From Methanomassiliicoccales archaeon (GTDB lineage Archaea; Thermoplasmatota; Thermoplasmata; SG8-5), in NCBI GenBank assembly GCA_030636255.1, contig DAOVXH010000119.1:1-5925 (forward strand): 5,925 bases of DNA, written 5' to 3'. The notes beneath the pieces are model-generated. The model searched no databases and was not told the origin of the DNA. It saw only the letters and a list, made by a program, of their open reading frames with translations. Shown one piece after another: positions 1-4,660 of this stretch (the first letter of the stretch is position 1; each line of letters begins with the position of its first letter). The position numbers were made by a program, and so were the translations under genes.

Positions 1-128
1 CAGCCAAGGAAGAAGAGAAACCAGCTGAAGAGCCAGCTCCAGAACCAGCCAAGGAAGAAGAGAAACCAGCTGAAGAGCCAGCTCCAGAACCAGCCAAGAA
101 AGAAGAGAAAAAGGAAGGTGATGCCTGA
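1..128 (+). CDS. rps4: C-terminal acidic tail of probable ribosomal protein S4 (uS4), partial
   Basis: This is the 3' end of a gene that begins upstream. Codons run from base 3 to a TGA at 126-128 and give 41 residues made only of Pro, Ala, Glu, Lys and a final Gly-Asp-Ala. The composition alone has no family signature. The assignment to S4, which binds 16S rRNA early in small-subunit assembly, rests on gene order: in many euryarchaea S13, S4, S11 and RNA polymerase D follow one another, and S11 and D do follow here. The tail is a Lys/Glu-rich extension beyond the S4 fold, built from a 15-residue unit (AKEEEKPAEEPAPEP) repeated twice with a third partial copy. Its stop overlaps the S11 start as TGATG, which suggests coupled translation. 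S13, or another ribosomal protein with an acidic tail, is possible. Confidence 0.6.
   Translation, partial: AKEEEKPAEEPAPEPAKEEEKPAEEPAPEPAKKEEKKEGDA
2..110 (+). repeat. 45-bp in-frame tandem repeat coding the acidic tail
   Basis: The unit starts CCAGCCAAGGAAGAAGAG and is 45 bases (15 codons) long. One copy occupies 2-44, its first base lying before the window. A second, base-for-base identical copy is 45-89. A third, partial copy at 90-110 differs by one base (AAG AAA for AAG GAA). Because the unit is a multiple of three, copy-number change would lengthen or shorten the protein without a frameshift. Perfect DNA identity between copies points to recent duplication, slippage, or an assembly effect. 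The array may continue upstream of the window. Confidence 0.9.
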
Positions 129-514
129 TGGCAGCTAAATGGGCAATTGCACACATATTTGCATCTTACAATAATGTAATAATAACAATTACTGACCAGA
201 CCGGTGGCGAGACAATAGCCAAATGCACTGGTGGTATGGTGGTGAAGTCCCAGAAGGATGAATCCTCACCATATGCAGCCATGAGGGCAGCCGAGCATGT
301 GGCAGATATTCTTAAGGAGAAAGGTATAGATTCTGTTCATGTCAGGGTAAGAGCCCAGGGCGGTAACAAGGACTCCTCACCAGGACCAGGAGCACAGGCA
401 GCAATTCGTGCACTGGCTCGTGCTGGCCTGAAGATAGGCAGGATAGAGGATGTCACTCCGCTACCACATGATGGCACAAAAAAGAAAGGCGGCAGGCGCG
501 GTCGAAGGGTATAG
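128..514 (+). CDS. rps11: 30S ribosomal protein S11 (uS11)
   Basis: Small-subunit protein of the platform that contacts 16S rRNA near the mRNA exit channel. The 128-residue product has the usual archaeal length and the family hallmarks: an N-terminal block HIFASYNNVIITITDQTGG (residues 9-27), the central KSQKDESSPYAAMRAAE, and the C-terminal GAQAAIRALARAGLKIGRIE followed by DVTPLPHDGTKKKGGRRGRRV, whose basic end binds rRNA. The ATG overlaps the upstream stop by one base (TGATG). A GGTGA at 117-121 sits 6 bases before it as a Shine-Dalgarno element. The RNA polymerase D gene follows after 9 bases, so the two are surely co-transcribed. The 118-residue ORF on the opposite strand is a shadow of this conserved gene. 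Confidence 0.98.
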   Translation: MAAKWAIAHIFASYNNVIITITDQTGGETIAKCTGGMVVKSQKDESSPYAAMRAAEHVADILKEKGIDSVHVRVRAQGGNKDSSPGPGAQAAIRALARAGLKIGRIEDVTPLPHDGTKKKGGRRGRRV

Positions 515-523
515 GTAGTTTCT

Positions 524-1378
524 ATGAAAATTGAGAAAGTAAACATTTCCGATTCAAAGGCCGAGATAATTCTCTCTGATGTGGAACCACATCTGCTTAA
601 TGCTTTCAGGCGCTCACTTATTGTGGACGTTCCCAAGATGGCAATAGACAAGGTTGAAATCCATTTGGGGGCCATCAGTGACGAGAACGGCAAAACTTAT
701 GAAAGTACAACTCCACTTTTTGACGAGGTAATATCCCACAGGCTGGGAATGGTTCCAGTACCAGTAGATGGCAAGGCACTTCTCGATGGCCACATGAAAA
801 TGCCAGAGGAATGTGACTGTGCCGGAGCTGGCTGTCCTAATTGCCAGATTATGTATTCTCTGAACAAGAGAGGACCATGCACTGTCTATTCCAGAGATTT
901 GGAACCCCTGGGTGACGAGAAGCTCAAGCCCAAGGACAAGGATATACCAATAGTCAAACTTACAGAGGATGAAGGAATCCTCATCTATGCAATTGCACAT
1001 CTTGGAACAGGTTCAATGCATGCCAGATGGCAGGCAGTTCATGCTGCTGGCTACAGACCAATACCCAAGATAACCATAGACCAGAAGAAGGTAAGCGATC
1101 CAGAAAGAGTTGTTGGAAACTGTCCAAAGGATGTTTACGAGATAAGCAAGAAGGCCCTGAAGGCCAAGAATCCAGAAGCTTGTATATTGTGTCGCACCTG
1201 CGAGAATGAAGATATCAGCGGAAAGGAAGCAATCAAGGTAGATGCTGAAACATCCAGATACTTCTTCAAGTTCGAGACAGACGGGGGAGTAGACCCCAAG
1301 ACCGCCATAATATATGCATTGAACGTGCTTGAGGCAAGGTTCAATGATTTCCAGGTCAGCCTGGCGGAGTTCAAGTAG
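524..1378 (+). CDS. rpo3: DNA-directed RNA polymerase subunit D (Rpo3/RpoD)
   Basis: Archaeal counterpart of bacterial alpha and eukaryotic Rpb3; it pairs with subunit L to form the assembly platform of RNA polymerase. At 284 residues it is a normal long-form D subunit. The alpha-like dimerisation half is seen in the N-terminus (EPHLLNAFRRSLIVDVPKMA, residues 21-40), TTPLFDEVISHRLGMVPVP (62-80) and the C-terminal helix around 257-280. An inserted loop has Cys97, Cys99, Cys104 and Cys107 (CxCx4CxxC), the spacing expected of the Rpb3-type zinc loop. The ferredoxin-like insert has Cys200 plus CILCRTC (Cys220, 223, 226), a single [4Fe-4S] cysteine set as described in Sulfolobus; the second set known in some methanogen D subunits is not seen. 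A weak AGGTAG at 513-518 precedes the ATG. No L18e gene follows, which is unlike the common order. Confidence 0.97.
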   Translation: MKIEKVNISDSKAEIILSDVEPHLLNAFRRSLIVDVPKMAIDKVEIHLGAISDENGKTYESTTPLFDEVISHRLGMVPVPVDGKALLDGHMKMPEECDCAGAGCPNCQIMYSLNKRGPCTVYSRDLEPLGDEKLKPKDKDIPIVKLTEDEGILIYAIAHLGTGSMHARWQAVHAAGYRPIPKITIDQKKVSDPERVVGNCPKDVYEISKKALKAKNPEACILCRTCENEDISGKEAIKVDAETSRYFFKFETDGGVDPKTAIIYALNVLEARFNDFQVSLAEFK

Positions 1379-1400
1379 GTGATATTATGGTTAGCATATC

Positions 1401-1442
1401 TATTTATAACATTTCTATTATCTCGGCGTACCCCAAAGGAGG
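1401..1442 (+). promoter_or_regulatory. TATA box and ribosome binding site for the S3Ae gene
   Basis: The 73-base gap after the polymerase D gene holds TATTTATA at 1401-1408, a good archaeal TATA element. Transcription would be expected to start near 1431, which gives a leader of about 20 bases. AAAGGAGG at 1435-1442 is a strong Shine-Dalgarno sequence 9 bases before the ATG at 1452. S3Ae therefore appears to have its own promoter rather than depending only on read-through from the S11-D operon. The start site is inferred, not mapped. Confidence 0.6.
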
Positions 1443-1451
1443 AATTTAATA

Positions 1452-2210
1452 ATGCCAGCACAAAAATCCAAAGCTAAGGGCAGAGCGGCTTCACGCAGCA
1501 AGGACAAGTGGAAGTCCAAGACATGGTACAATGTCATGGCTCCAGATATGTTCAATCGCCAGAAGGTTGCTGAGACCTTGGCAGACGAGCCGGAAAAGCT
1601 CATTGGCAGGGTAGCTCAAGTTACTGTCCAGGACATTACCGGCGATTTCTCAAAAATGCACATAAAGATGAAGTTCAAGATCAATGATGTCAGGGGAGCA
1701 GAGGCCCACACTTATTTCATTGGCCACGACACCACCAGCGATTATGTCCGCAGGATGACCAGAAGACGCAAGTCCAAAATAGACACAATCGTTGATGTGA
1801 AGACCCGTGACGATTTCATTATCAGAGTTAAACCATTGGGAATCTCAAACCGCAGGTTGAGAAGCTCTCAAAAATCAGCTATCAGGCTGACAATGGAGAA
1901 TGTAATTGGTGAATTTGCAGCAAGCAAGAACCTTGATGAGATTGTCAAGGCAATTATTTCAGGCCAGCTGGCAAAGCAGGCCGCAGTTGCATGCAAGCCT
2001 ATATCACCGCTCCAGAGAGTTGAGATTCACAAGTCAGAGGTTCTGAAGGCAGGCTATATCCCGGAGATACCAGACGCACCTGAGGAGGAAGAAGTTCCTG
2101 AGGAAGCACCAGCCGAGGAAGCTCCAGTTGAAGACGCATCGTATGATGATGAGTCTGAAGTTGAGGCAGAGATTGAAGAACCAGCCGAGGAAGAGACTCC
2201 TAAAGAATGA
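1452..2210 (+). CDS. rps3ae: 30S ribosomal protein S3Ae (eS1)
   Basis: Small-subunit protein found in archaea and eukaryotes, located near the mRNA exit on the platform close to S11. The 252-residue product opens with a basic, Lys/Arg/Ser-rich arm (1-24), then KTWYNVMAPDMFNRQKVAET (23-42), the region by which the family is recognised. It continues through a beta-rich core including QDITGDFSKMHIKMKFKIND (60-79) and RMTRRRKSKIDTIVDVKTRD (101-120), and LQRVEIHKSEVLKAG (187-201). From residue 208 to the end there is an acidic Pro/Ala-rich extension with 23 Asp/Glu in 45 residues, longer than the family core needs and similar in style to the probable S4 tail at the window start. The gene has its own promoter, and a T-rich tract begins directly after the stop. 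Confidence 0.97.
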   Translation: MPAQKSKAKGRAASRSKDKWKSKTWYNVMAPDMFNRQKVAETLADEPEKLIGRVAQVTVQDITGDFSKMHIKMKFKINDVRGAEAHTYFIGHDTTSDYVRRMTRRRKSKIDTIVDVKTRDDFIIRVKPLGISNRRLRSSQKSAIRLTMENVIGEFAASKNLDEIVKAIISGQLAKQAAVACKPISPLQRVEIHKSEVLKAGYIPEIPDAPEEEEVPEEAPAEEAPVEDASYDDESEVEAEIEEPAEEETPKE

Positions 2211-2235
2211 GTTTATTTTCTATCTCATTTATTAA

Positions 2236-2358
2236 CTCCCAGTTCTACGTAGTGGCCGCTAATTGGAGGCATGATTCTCATGGCCAGGTCCATGACCACG
2301 CCTCGCTCTTAGAGTGATTATCGTTCGGGCTTCCTTCCGTCAGCCCTCTCGATTTTTG
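2236..2358 (+). ncRNA. Candidate small structured RNA or terminator region
   Basis: The 222-base gap between S3Ae and the inhibitor gene has no convincing ORF but is rich in short inverted repeats. A perfect 8-base palindrome CTACGTAG lies at 2245-2252. GAGGC (2266-2270) pairs with GCCTC (2300-2304) around an inner perfect stem TCATGG (2278-2283)/CCATGA (2290-2295). An alternative stem GGCATGA (2268-2274) with TCATGGCC (2278-2285, one bulge) would compete with the inner one. Further on, ATCG/CGAT (2320-2323/2350-2353) encloses GGGCT/AGCCC (2327-2331/2342-2346) and is followed by TTTTT at 2354-2358 (the first T also closing CGAT). A TATA-like TTTATTA at 2228-2234 could start a transcript near 2256. 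No tRNA, SRP RNA or box C/D pattern was recognised. It may equally be only the 3' end and terminator of the S3Ae transcript. Confidence 0.25.
2320..2358 (+). terminator. Hairpin followed by T tract
   Basis: The 5-bp GC-rich stem GGGCT/AGCCC with a 10-base loop is extended, across a 3x3 internal loop, by ATCG/CGAT and runs directly into TTTTT. Archaeal polymerase terminates mainly on T-rich stretches, so the T tract itself may matter more than the hairpin. It would separate the S3Ae unit, or a small RNA, from the inhibitor gene promoter that begins about 20 bases later. Confidence 0.35.
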
Positions 2359-2376
2359 CATATTACTTTTTAGTAT

Positions 2377-2426
2377 CAAAAGGTTTATTTAATCAACAAC
2401 TGATTTACCATTCACTAAAAGGAGGG
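2377..2426 (+). promoter_or_regulatory. BRE/TATA promoter and ribosome binding site of the inhibitor-protease pair
   Basis: CAAAAGG at 2377-2383 followed by TTTATTTA at 2384-2391 looks like a TFB-recognition element with a TATA box; transcription would begin near 2414. GGAGGG at 2421-2426 lies 6 bases upstream of a GTG codon at 2433. That placement decides the GTG as the start of the next gene. Confidence 0.55.
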
Positions 2427-2432
2427 AGCATA

Positions 2433-2933
2433 GTGGCTATTAACTTGAGTAGAAAATTAATTTCAACATTTTTCGCCGTCTTAATGTTTACAATGATTTT
2501 CCAGAATGTGGCTGCTGCCCACACATTATTTACAATCGAAGACAGCAACAGTAGTATATCTTTGGATTCTGATGATTCATTCACAGTTTCTTTACGACAA
2601 GAAGGATATAGATGGAAATATGAGTTATCTAATCCATCAGTGCTAAAAATGATTGATTTAGATGGTTACGCTTTAGACCCAGAGAATCCTGGAAGTCCGG
2701 CAATTTACAATTGGACATTTGAGGGATTGGAAAAAGGCACTACAACATTGACATTTATCTATTGGGATTCTTGGTCTGGAGATGTCGCATTCACATTCGT
2801 TCTGAATGTGACTTCTAATGTGTCCAGAACAACCAACACGCTTCTGATTATCACTATATTTTCAGCTATAATAGTGGTTCCGTCAGTAGCAATCATAAAA
2901 CGAATGAAGGGAGATGTGAAAAATGAAAAATAA
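2433..2933 (+). CDS. Membrane-anchored chagasin-like (I42) cysteine protease inhibitor, probable
   Basis: Begins with GTG behind a strong ribosome binding site. The 166-residue product has a signal peptide (about residues 1-29, hydrophobic to VAAAH), an extracytoplasmic beta-rich domain, a C-terminal membrane helix (about 136-155) and a basic cytosolic end (KRMKG). The domain resembles chagasin/I42 inhibitors of papain-like proteases: FTVSLRQEGYRWKYEL (50-65) corresponds to the 'NPTTGY.W' loop region, NWTFEGLEKGTTTLTFIYW (93-111) to the strand leading to the 'RPW' loop, here W-D-S-W (111-114). The NPTTG motif itself is not preserved (RQEG instead), so inhibitory activity is uncertain; a general Ig-like surface domain is the alternative. 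The stop overlaps the start of a papain-like protease gene by 11 bases, which strongly supports an inhibitor-protease pairing. GC is low next to the ribosomal genes. Confidence 0.6.
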   Translation: MAINLSRKLISTFFAVLMFTMIFQNVAAAHTLFTIEDSNSSISLDSDDSFTVSLRQEGYRWKYELSNPSVLKMIDLDGYALDPENPGSPAIYNWTFEGLEKGTTTLTFIYWDSWSGDVAFTFVLNVTSNVSRTTNTLLIITIFSAIIVVPSVAIIKRMKGDVKNEK

Positions 2934-3159
2934 TGCAAGAAAACATAGGATATTTGAATACACAGCTATAGTTTTTGTAGGTCTTTTAATAATGTCGAGC
3001 TTATCTGGGTCGATAATAGCAAAACCTAATTCTATAGATGAAGTTGCTAGTCAGCCTGTAAATTATCCTTCCAACATAGACGTTTCAGGCTCCCCTTACT
3101 TTCCTAAAATTGGACATCAAGGAACTCTTGGTTCATGCGCCGCCTGGGCAATGGGATGA
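2923..3159 (+). CDS. Truncated papain-like (C1 family) cysteine protease, N-terminal fragment
   Basis: A 78-residue product with a signal peptide/membrane segment (about 13-33), a short linker, then NYPSNIDVSGSPYFPKIG (47-64) and HQGTLGSCAAWAMG (65-78). This matches the start of the mature C1 peptidase domain: Gln66 would be the oxyanion-hole residue and Cys72 the nucleophile, six residues apart as in papain. The reading frame hits TGA only three residues later, so the remaining roughly 200 residues with the catalytic His and Asn are missing. The ATG overlaps the inhibitor gene by 11 bases and has GGGAG at 2909-2913 as a ribosome binding site, so the 5' end is intact. The DNA beyond the stop codes PKD repeats in another frame. 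It is a deletion derivative or a chimeric join and cannot be an active protease as written. Confidence 0.75.
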   Translation: MKNNARKHRIFEYTAIVFVGLLIMSSLSGSIIAKPNSIDEVASQPVNYPSNIDVSGSPYFPKIGHQGTLGSCAAWAMG

Positions 3160-3895
3160 GGCAAACTGGACTTTTGGAGATGGTGTCATATCAAACGATG
3201 TGCTTCCTACCCATGAATATTCAGATTACGGGATTTATACAGTTGACCTTGAACTGATGAACTATTCAGTTAACTCCATGCTCATTACTAATGTAGATAT
3301 TGAAGTTATCCCATCTTCACCAATCCCAGTAATTGATGTTTACCAGGAAGTTGACATCACCCTGAGAACCGCCGGAAGAAAGGACAATACTGTTGCTTTA
3401 CAGGTCTATGAAGACGGAGAATTGATAGACGAGATGTCAGTTTCTAGAATTCCAGGGAACCCAGATGCACAGCTTTCGTCATTAATCCTGAACAAGTACA
3501 TTGACAGAGAGTATGAATTCCTATTGGTATTTGATGCTGCACATGCTGGCGAAAATCCAGCCTGGGTGACATTTGAATCTGGCGATAATGTTGAGGTGTT
3601 CTATACACTGTTCACAACGTGTGAAGGAGGATTCCATCAGGAAGTAGCTGTTGATGCTGTTTACTTGGACAATGTACTTCAGGGCAACGGTCAGTACCTC
3701 TTCGATGCTTCGGCTTCTTATGACCTTGATGGGGCTATTGTGTCTTATGGATGGGACTTTGGAGATGGAACTGTAGCTTCTGGAGAATTGGTTGAACATA
3801 CATTTGCTGAAACTGGAACTTATGAGGTTGAGTTGACAATCATGGATGACGATGATGTGGCAGCTTCGGTGACAAAAGAAATACAGTTCCAATAA
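3110..3895 (+). CDS. PKD-repeat surface protein fragment, 5' end missing
   Basis: Secreted or surface beta-sandwich protein, role unknown; PKD domains commonly mediate protein or carbohydrate contacts in archaeal envelope proteins. The ORF opens at an ATG at 3110, but its first dozen residues are the protease DNA read out of frame, so this is unlikely to be a real start. Real similarity begins with WTFGDG (residues 20-25) and THEYSDYGIYTVDLEL, the second half of one PKD domain. A beta-rich stretch without a recognised family follows (about 67-185, with AGRKDNTVALQVYEDGELID). A complete last PKD domain is at about 190-261 (GQYLFDASASYDLDGAIVSY, then GWDFGDG and HTFAETGTYEVELTI). There is no signal peptide and no C-terminal anchor. 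Together with the protease start just upstream it may be the remains of one long protease-PKD gene with an internal deletion and frame change. Confidence 0.7.
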   Translation: MDIKELLVHAPPGQWDEANWTFGDGVISNDVLPTHEYSDYGIYTVDLELMNYSVNSMLITNVDIEVIPSSPIPVIDVYQEVDITLRTAGRKDNTVALQVYEDGELIDEMSVSRIPGNPDAQLSSLILNKYIDREYEFLLVFDAAHAGENPAWVTFESGDNVEVFYTLFTTCEGGFHQEVAVDAVYLDNVLQGNGQYLFDASASYDLDGAIVSYGWDFGDGTVASGELVEHTFAETGTYEVELTIMDDDDVAASVTKEIQFQ

Positions 3896-3897
3896 TC

Positions 3898-3905
3898 ATA
3901 AAATA
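3898..3905 (+). promoter_or_regulatory. TATA box placed for a leaderless guaAA transcript
   Basis: ATAAAATA lies three bases after the PKD gene stop. Its centre is 26-27 bases before the ATG at 3928, the distance from a TATA box to the transcription start in archaea. No Shine-Dalgarno sequence precedes the ATG (TTCCCCATCCAC). The transcript probably starts at or within a base or two of the start codon. Confidence 0.5.
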
Positions 3906-3927
3906 CCAGCGTAGCTTCCCCATCCAC

Positions 3928-4497
3928 ATGCGCATTGACGTTGTTGACAATGGAGGCCAGTGGACCCATCGAGAATGGCGGGTCCTGAAGTACCTGGGTA
4001 TTGAGACCAAGATAATTCCAAACAGTATTGATTTTGATGATATTGAGGTTGACGGTTTGGTGCTGTCAGGCGGTGCTCCACGTATCGGTACCGAAGCCAT
4101 AAAATTAGGCAATACCGCAGGGATTCTTGACAAGGCTGATTTTCCAATACTGGGCATATGTGTTGGCGCGCAGTTCATTGTAACCCATTATGGTGGAAAG
4201 GCCGATGCTGCCGATGTTCCTGAGTATGGGGCCATGGAGGTAATTATCACCGAGCCTGGGGATATTCTTGATGGTATTAAGTCGCCATTCAAGGCCTGGG
4301 AGAGTCACAATGATGAGGTCAAGATTCTACCGGAGGATTTTCTCAACCTGGCATATTCGGAAAGCTGCAAACATCAGGCCTTCAAATACCTGAAAAAGCC
4401 GTACTATGGTCTGCAGTTCCATCCCGAGGTTGAGCATACTGAGCAGGGCTCTGATATGTTCAAAAATTTTGTGCGGATTTGCGAGAAGCACAAATAA
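3928..4497 (+). CDS. guaAA: GMP synthase glutamine amidotransferase subunit (GuaAa)
   Basis: Class I glutaminase that releases ammonia from glutamine for the conversion of XMP to GMP. In most archaea it is separate from the ATP-pyrophosphatase subunit, which is not in this window. At 189 residues it has the usual length of the single-domain subunit. The family start VDNGGQWTHREWRVLKYLG (6-24) is followed by LVLSGGAPRI (44-53, oxyanion region), the nucleophile elbow GICVGAQ with Cys78, and QFHPEVEHT (163-171) with the His165/Glu167 pair, so the catalytic triad is complete. The elbow reads VGA where bacterial enzymes usually have a His or Met in the last place; this is a conservative archaeal-type variation. 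The ATG appears to be used without a leader. It is flanked by accessory genes rather than purine genes. Confidence 0.95.
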   Translation: MRIDVVDNGGQWTHREWRVLKYLGIETKIIPNSIDFDDIEVDGLVLSGGAPRIGTEAIKLGNTAGILDKADFPILGICVGAQFIVTHYGGKADAADVPEYGAMEVIITEPGDILDGIKSPFKAWESHNDEVKILPEDFLNLAYSESCKHQAFKYLKKPYYGLQFHPEVEHTEQGSDMFKNFVRICEKHK

Positions 4498-4513
4498 TAA
4501 TCAATACAGCATA

Positions 4514-4522
4514 GGGGTTTTT
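4514..4522 (+). terminator. T tract after guaAA
   Basis: GGGG followed by TTTTT, 17 bases beyond the tandem TAA TAA stop of the amidotransferase gene, is a plausible archaeal T-tract terminator. There is no clear hairpin. The surrounding AT-rich bases make chance occurrence likely. Confidence 0.25.
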
Positions 4523-4551
4523 ATAGTATACAAAAAGGTGTACCAACATTC

Positions 4552-4587
4552 TTAAATATAAACAAAATCATATTTCTTTTTAGGTGG
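4552..4587 (+). promoter_or_regulatory. TATA box and ribosome binding site before the mini-ORF
   Basis: TTAAATATA at 4552-4560 is a good TATA element whose expected start point is near 4582. AGGTGG at 4582-4587 could serve as ribosome binding site for the TTG at 4595. The mini-ORF and the thioredoxin-like gene would share this promoter. A second AT-rich element (TTTATAGTATA, 4520-4530) lies a little upstream. Confidence 0.4.
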
Positions 4588-4594
4588 AATTGGT

Positions 4595-4660
4595 TTGAAA
4601 ATAATTGTTTTTATTGATGGTGTTTCGGAAATCAAAGACCTGGAGGTGCTATTGAATTGA
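4595..4660 (+). pseudogene. 21-codon mini-ORF, partial duplicate of the following gene's end
   Basis: A TTG-initiated reading frame gives KIIVFIDGVSEIKDLEVLLN after the start residue and ends in TGA at 4658-4660. Its last 14 residues match the last 14 of the next gene (GV, IKDLE and LL shared; 9 identities), and the DNA is alike over 45 bases. Its beginning also resembles that gene's beginning (KIFITD). It therefore looks like an internally deleted copy of the neighbour, keeping the two ends. Its stop overlaps the neighbour's ATG (TGATG), and the neighbour's ribosome binding site GGAGGTG (4642-4648) lies inside it, so it could now act as a coupled leader peptide. Whether it is translated is unknown. 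Confidence 0.4.
4616..4660 (+). repeat. 45-base imperfect direct repeat, copy 1 (copy 2 at 4948-4992)
   Basis: Bases 4616-4660 and 4948-4992 align without gaps, offset 332, with 37 of 45 identical by hand count; the longest shared run is AAATCAAAGACCT. Both copies are in the same frame relative to a terminal TGA. Most differences fall at third codon positions, so both copies were under protein-level selection at some time. This is evidence of a tandem gene duplication followed by loss of most of the first copy. Confidence 0.8.

Noticed and set aside
337..693. Minus-strand ORF of 118 codons across S11 and the D gene
   Set aside because: It lies opposite two certain conserved genes and its product has no recognisable motif; a shadow frame.
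614..1000. Minus-strand ORF of 128 codons inside the D gene
   Set aside because: Shadow of a certain gene with no family signature.
1027..1209. Plus-strand 60-codon ORF inside the D gene in another frame
   Set aside because: Overlaps the conserved Fe-S region of the D subunit; low-complexity, hydrophilic product with no support.
2225..2293. A 22-codon minus-strand ORF (ATG at 2293, ending ..GHYVELGVNK) in the gap after S3Ae
   Set aside because: It looks protein-like but is short, has a stop a few codons upstream of the ATG, no ribosome binding site, and overlaps the inverted repeats. A gene remnant is possible but cannot be supported.
2236..2358. tRNA, SRP RNA or box C/D RNA in the structured gap
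   Set aside because: No T-arm GTTCRA motif, no cloverleaf, no paired C and D boxes; length too short for SRP RNA.
3110..3146. ATG at 3110 as the genuine start of the PKD protein
   Set aside because: The first dozen residues are the conserved protease coding sequence read in the wrong frame, with no signal peptide and no PKD similarity before WTFGDG.
3145..3175. Programmed +1 frameshift joining protease and PKD frames
   Set aside because: A shift would give one long product, but it would still lack the protease His/Asn half, and no slippery sequence is evident.
3840..4178. Minus-strand ORF of 112 codons over the PKD end and guaAA start
   Set aside because: Opposite the conserved catalytic region of the amidotransferase; it has no ribosome binding site or motif that I can see.
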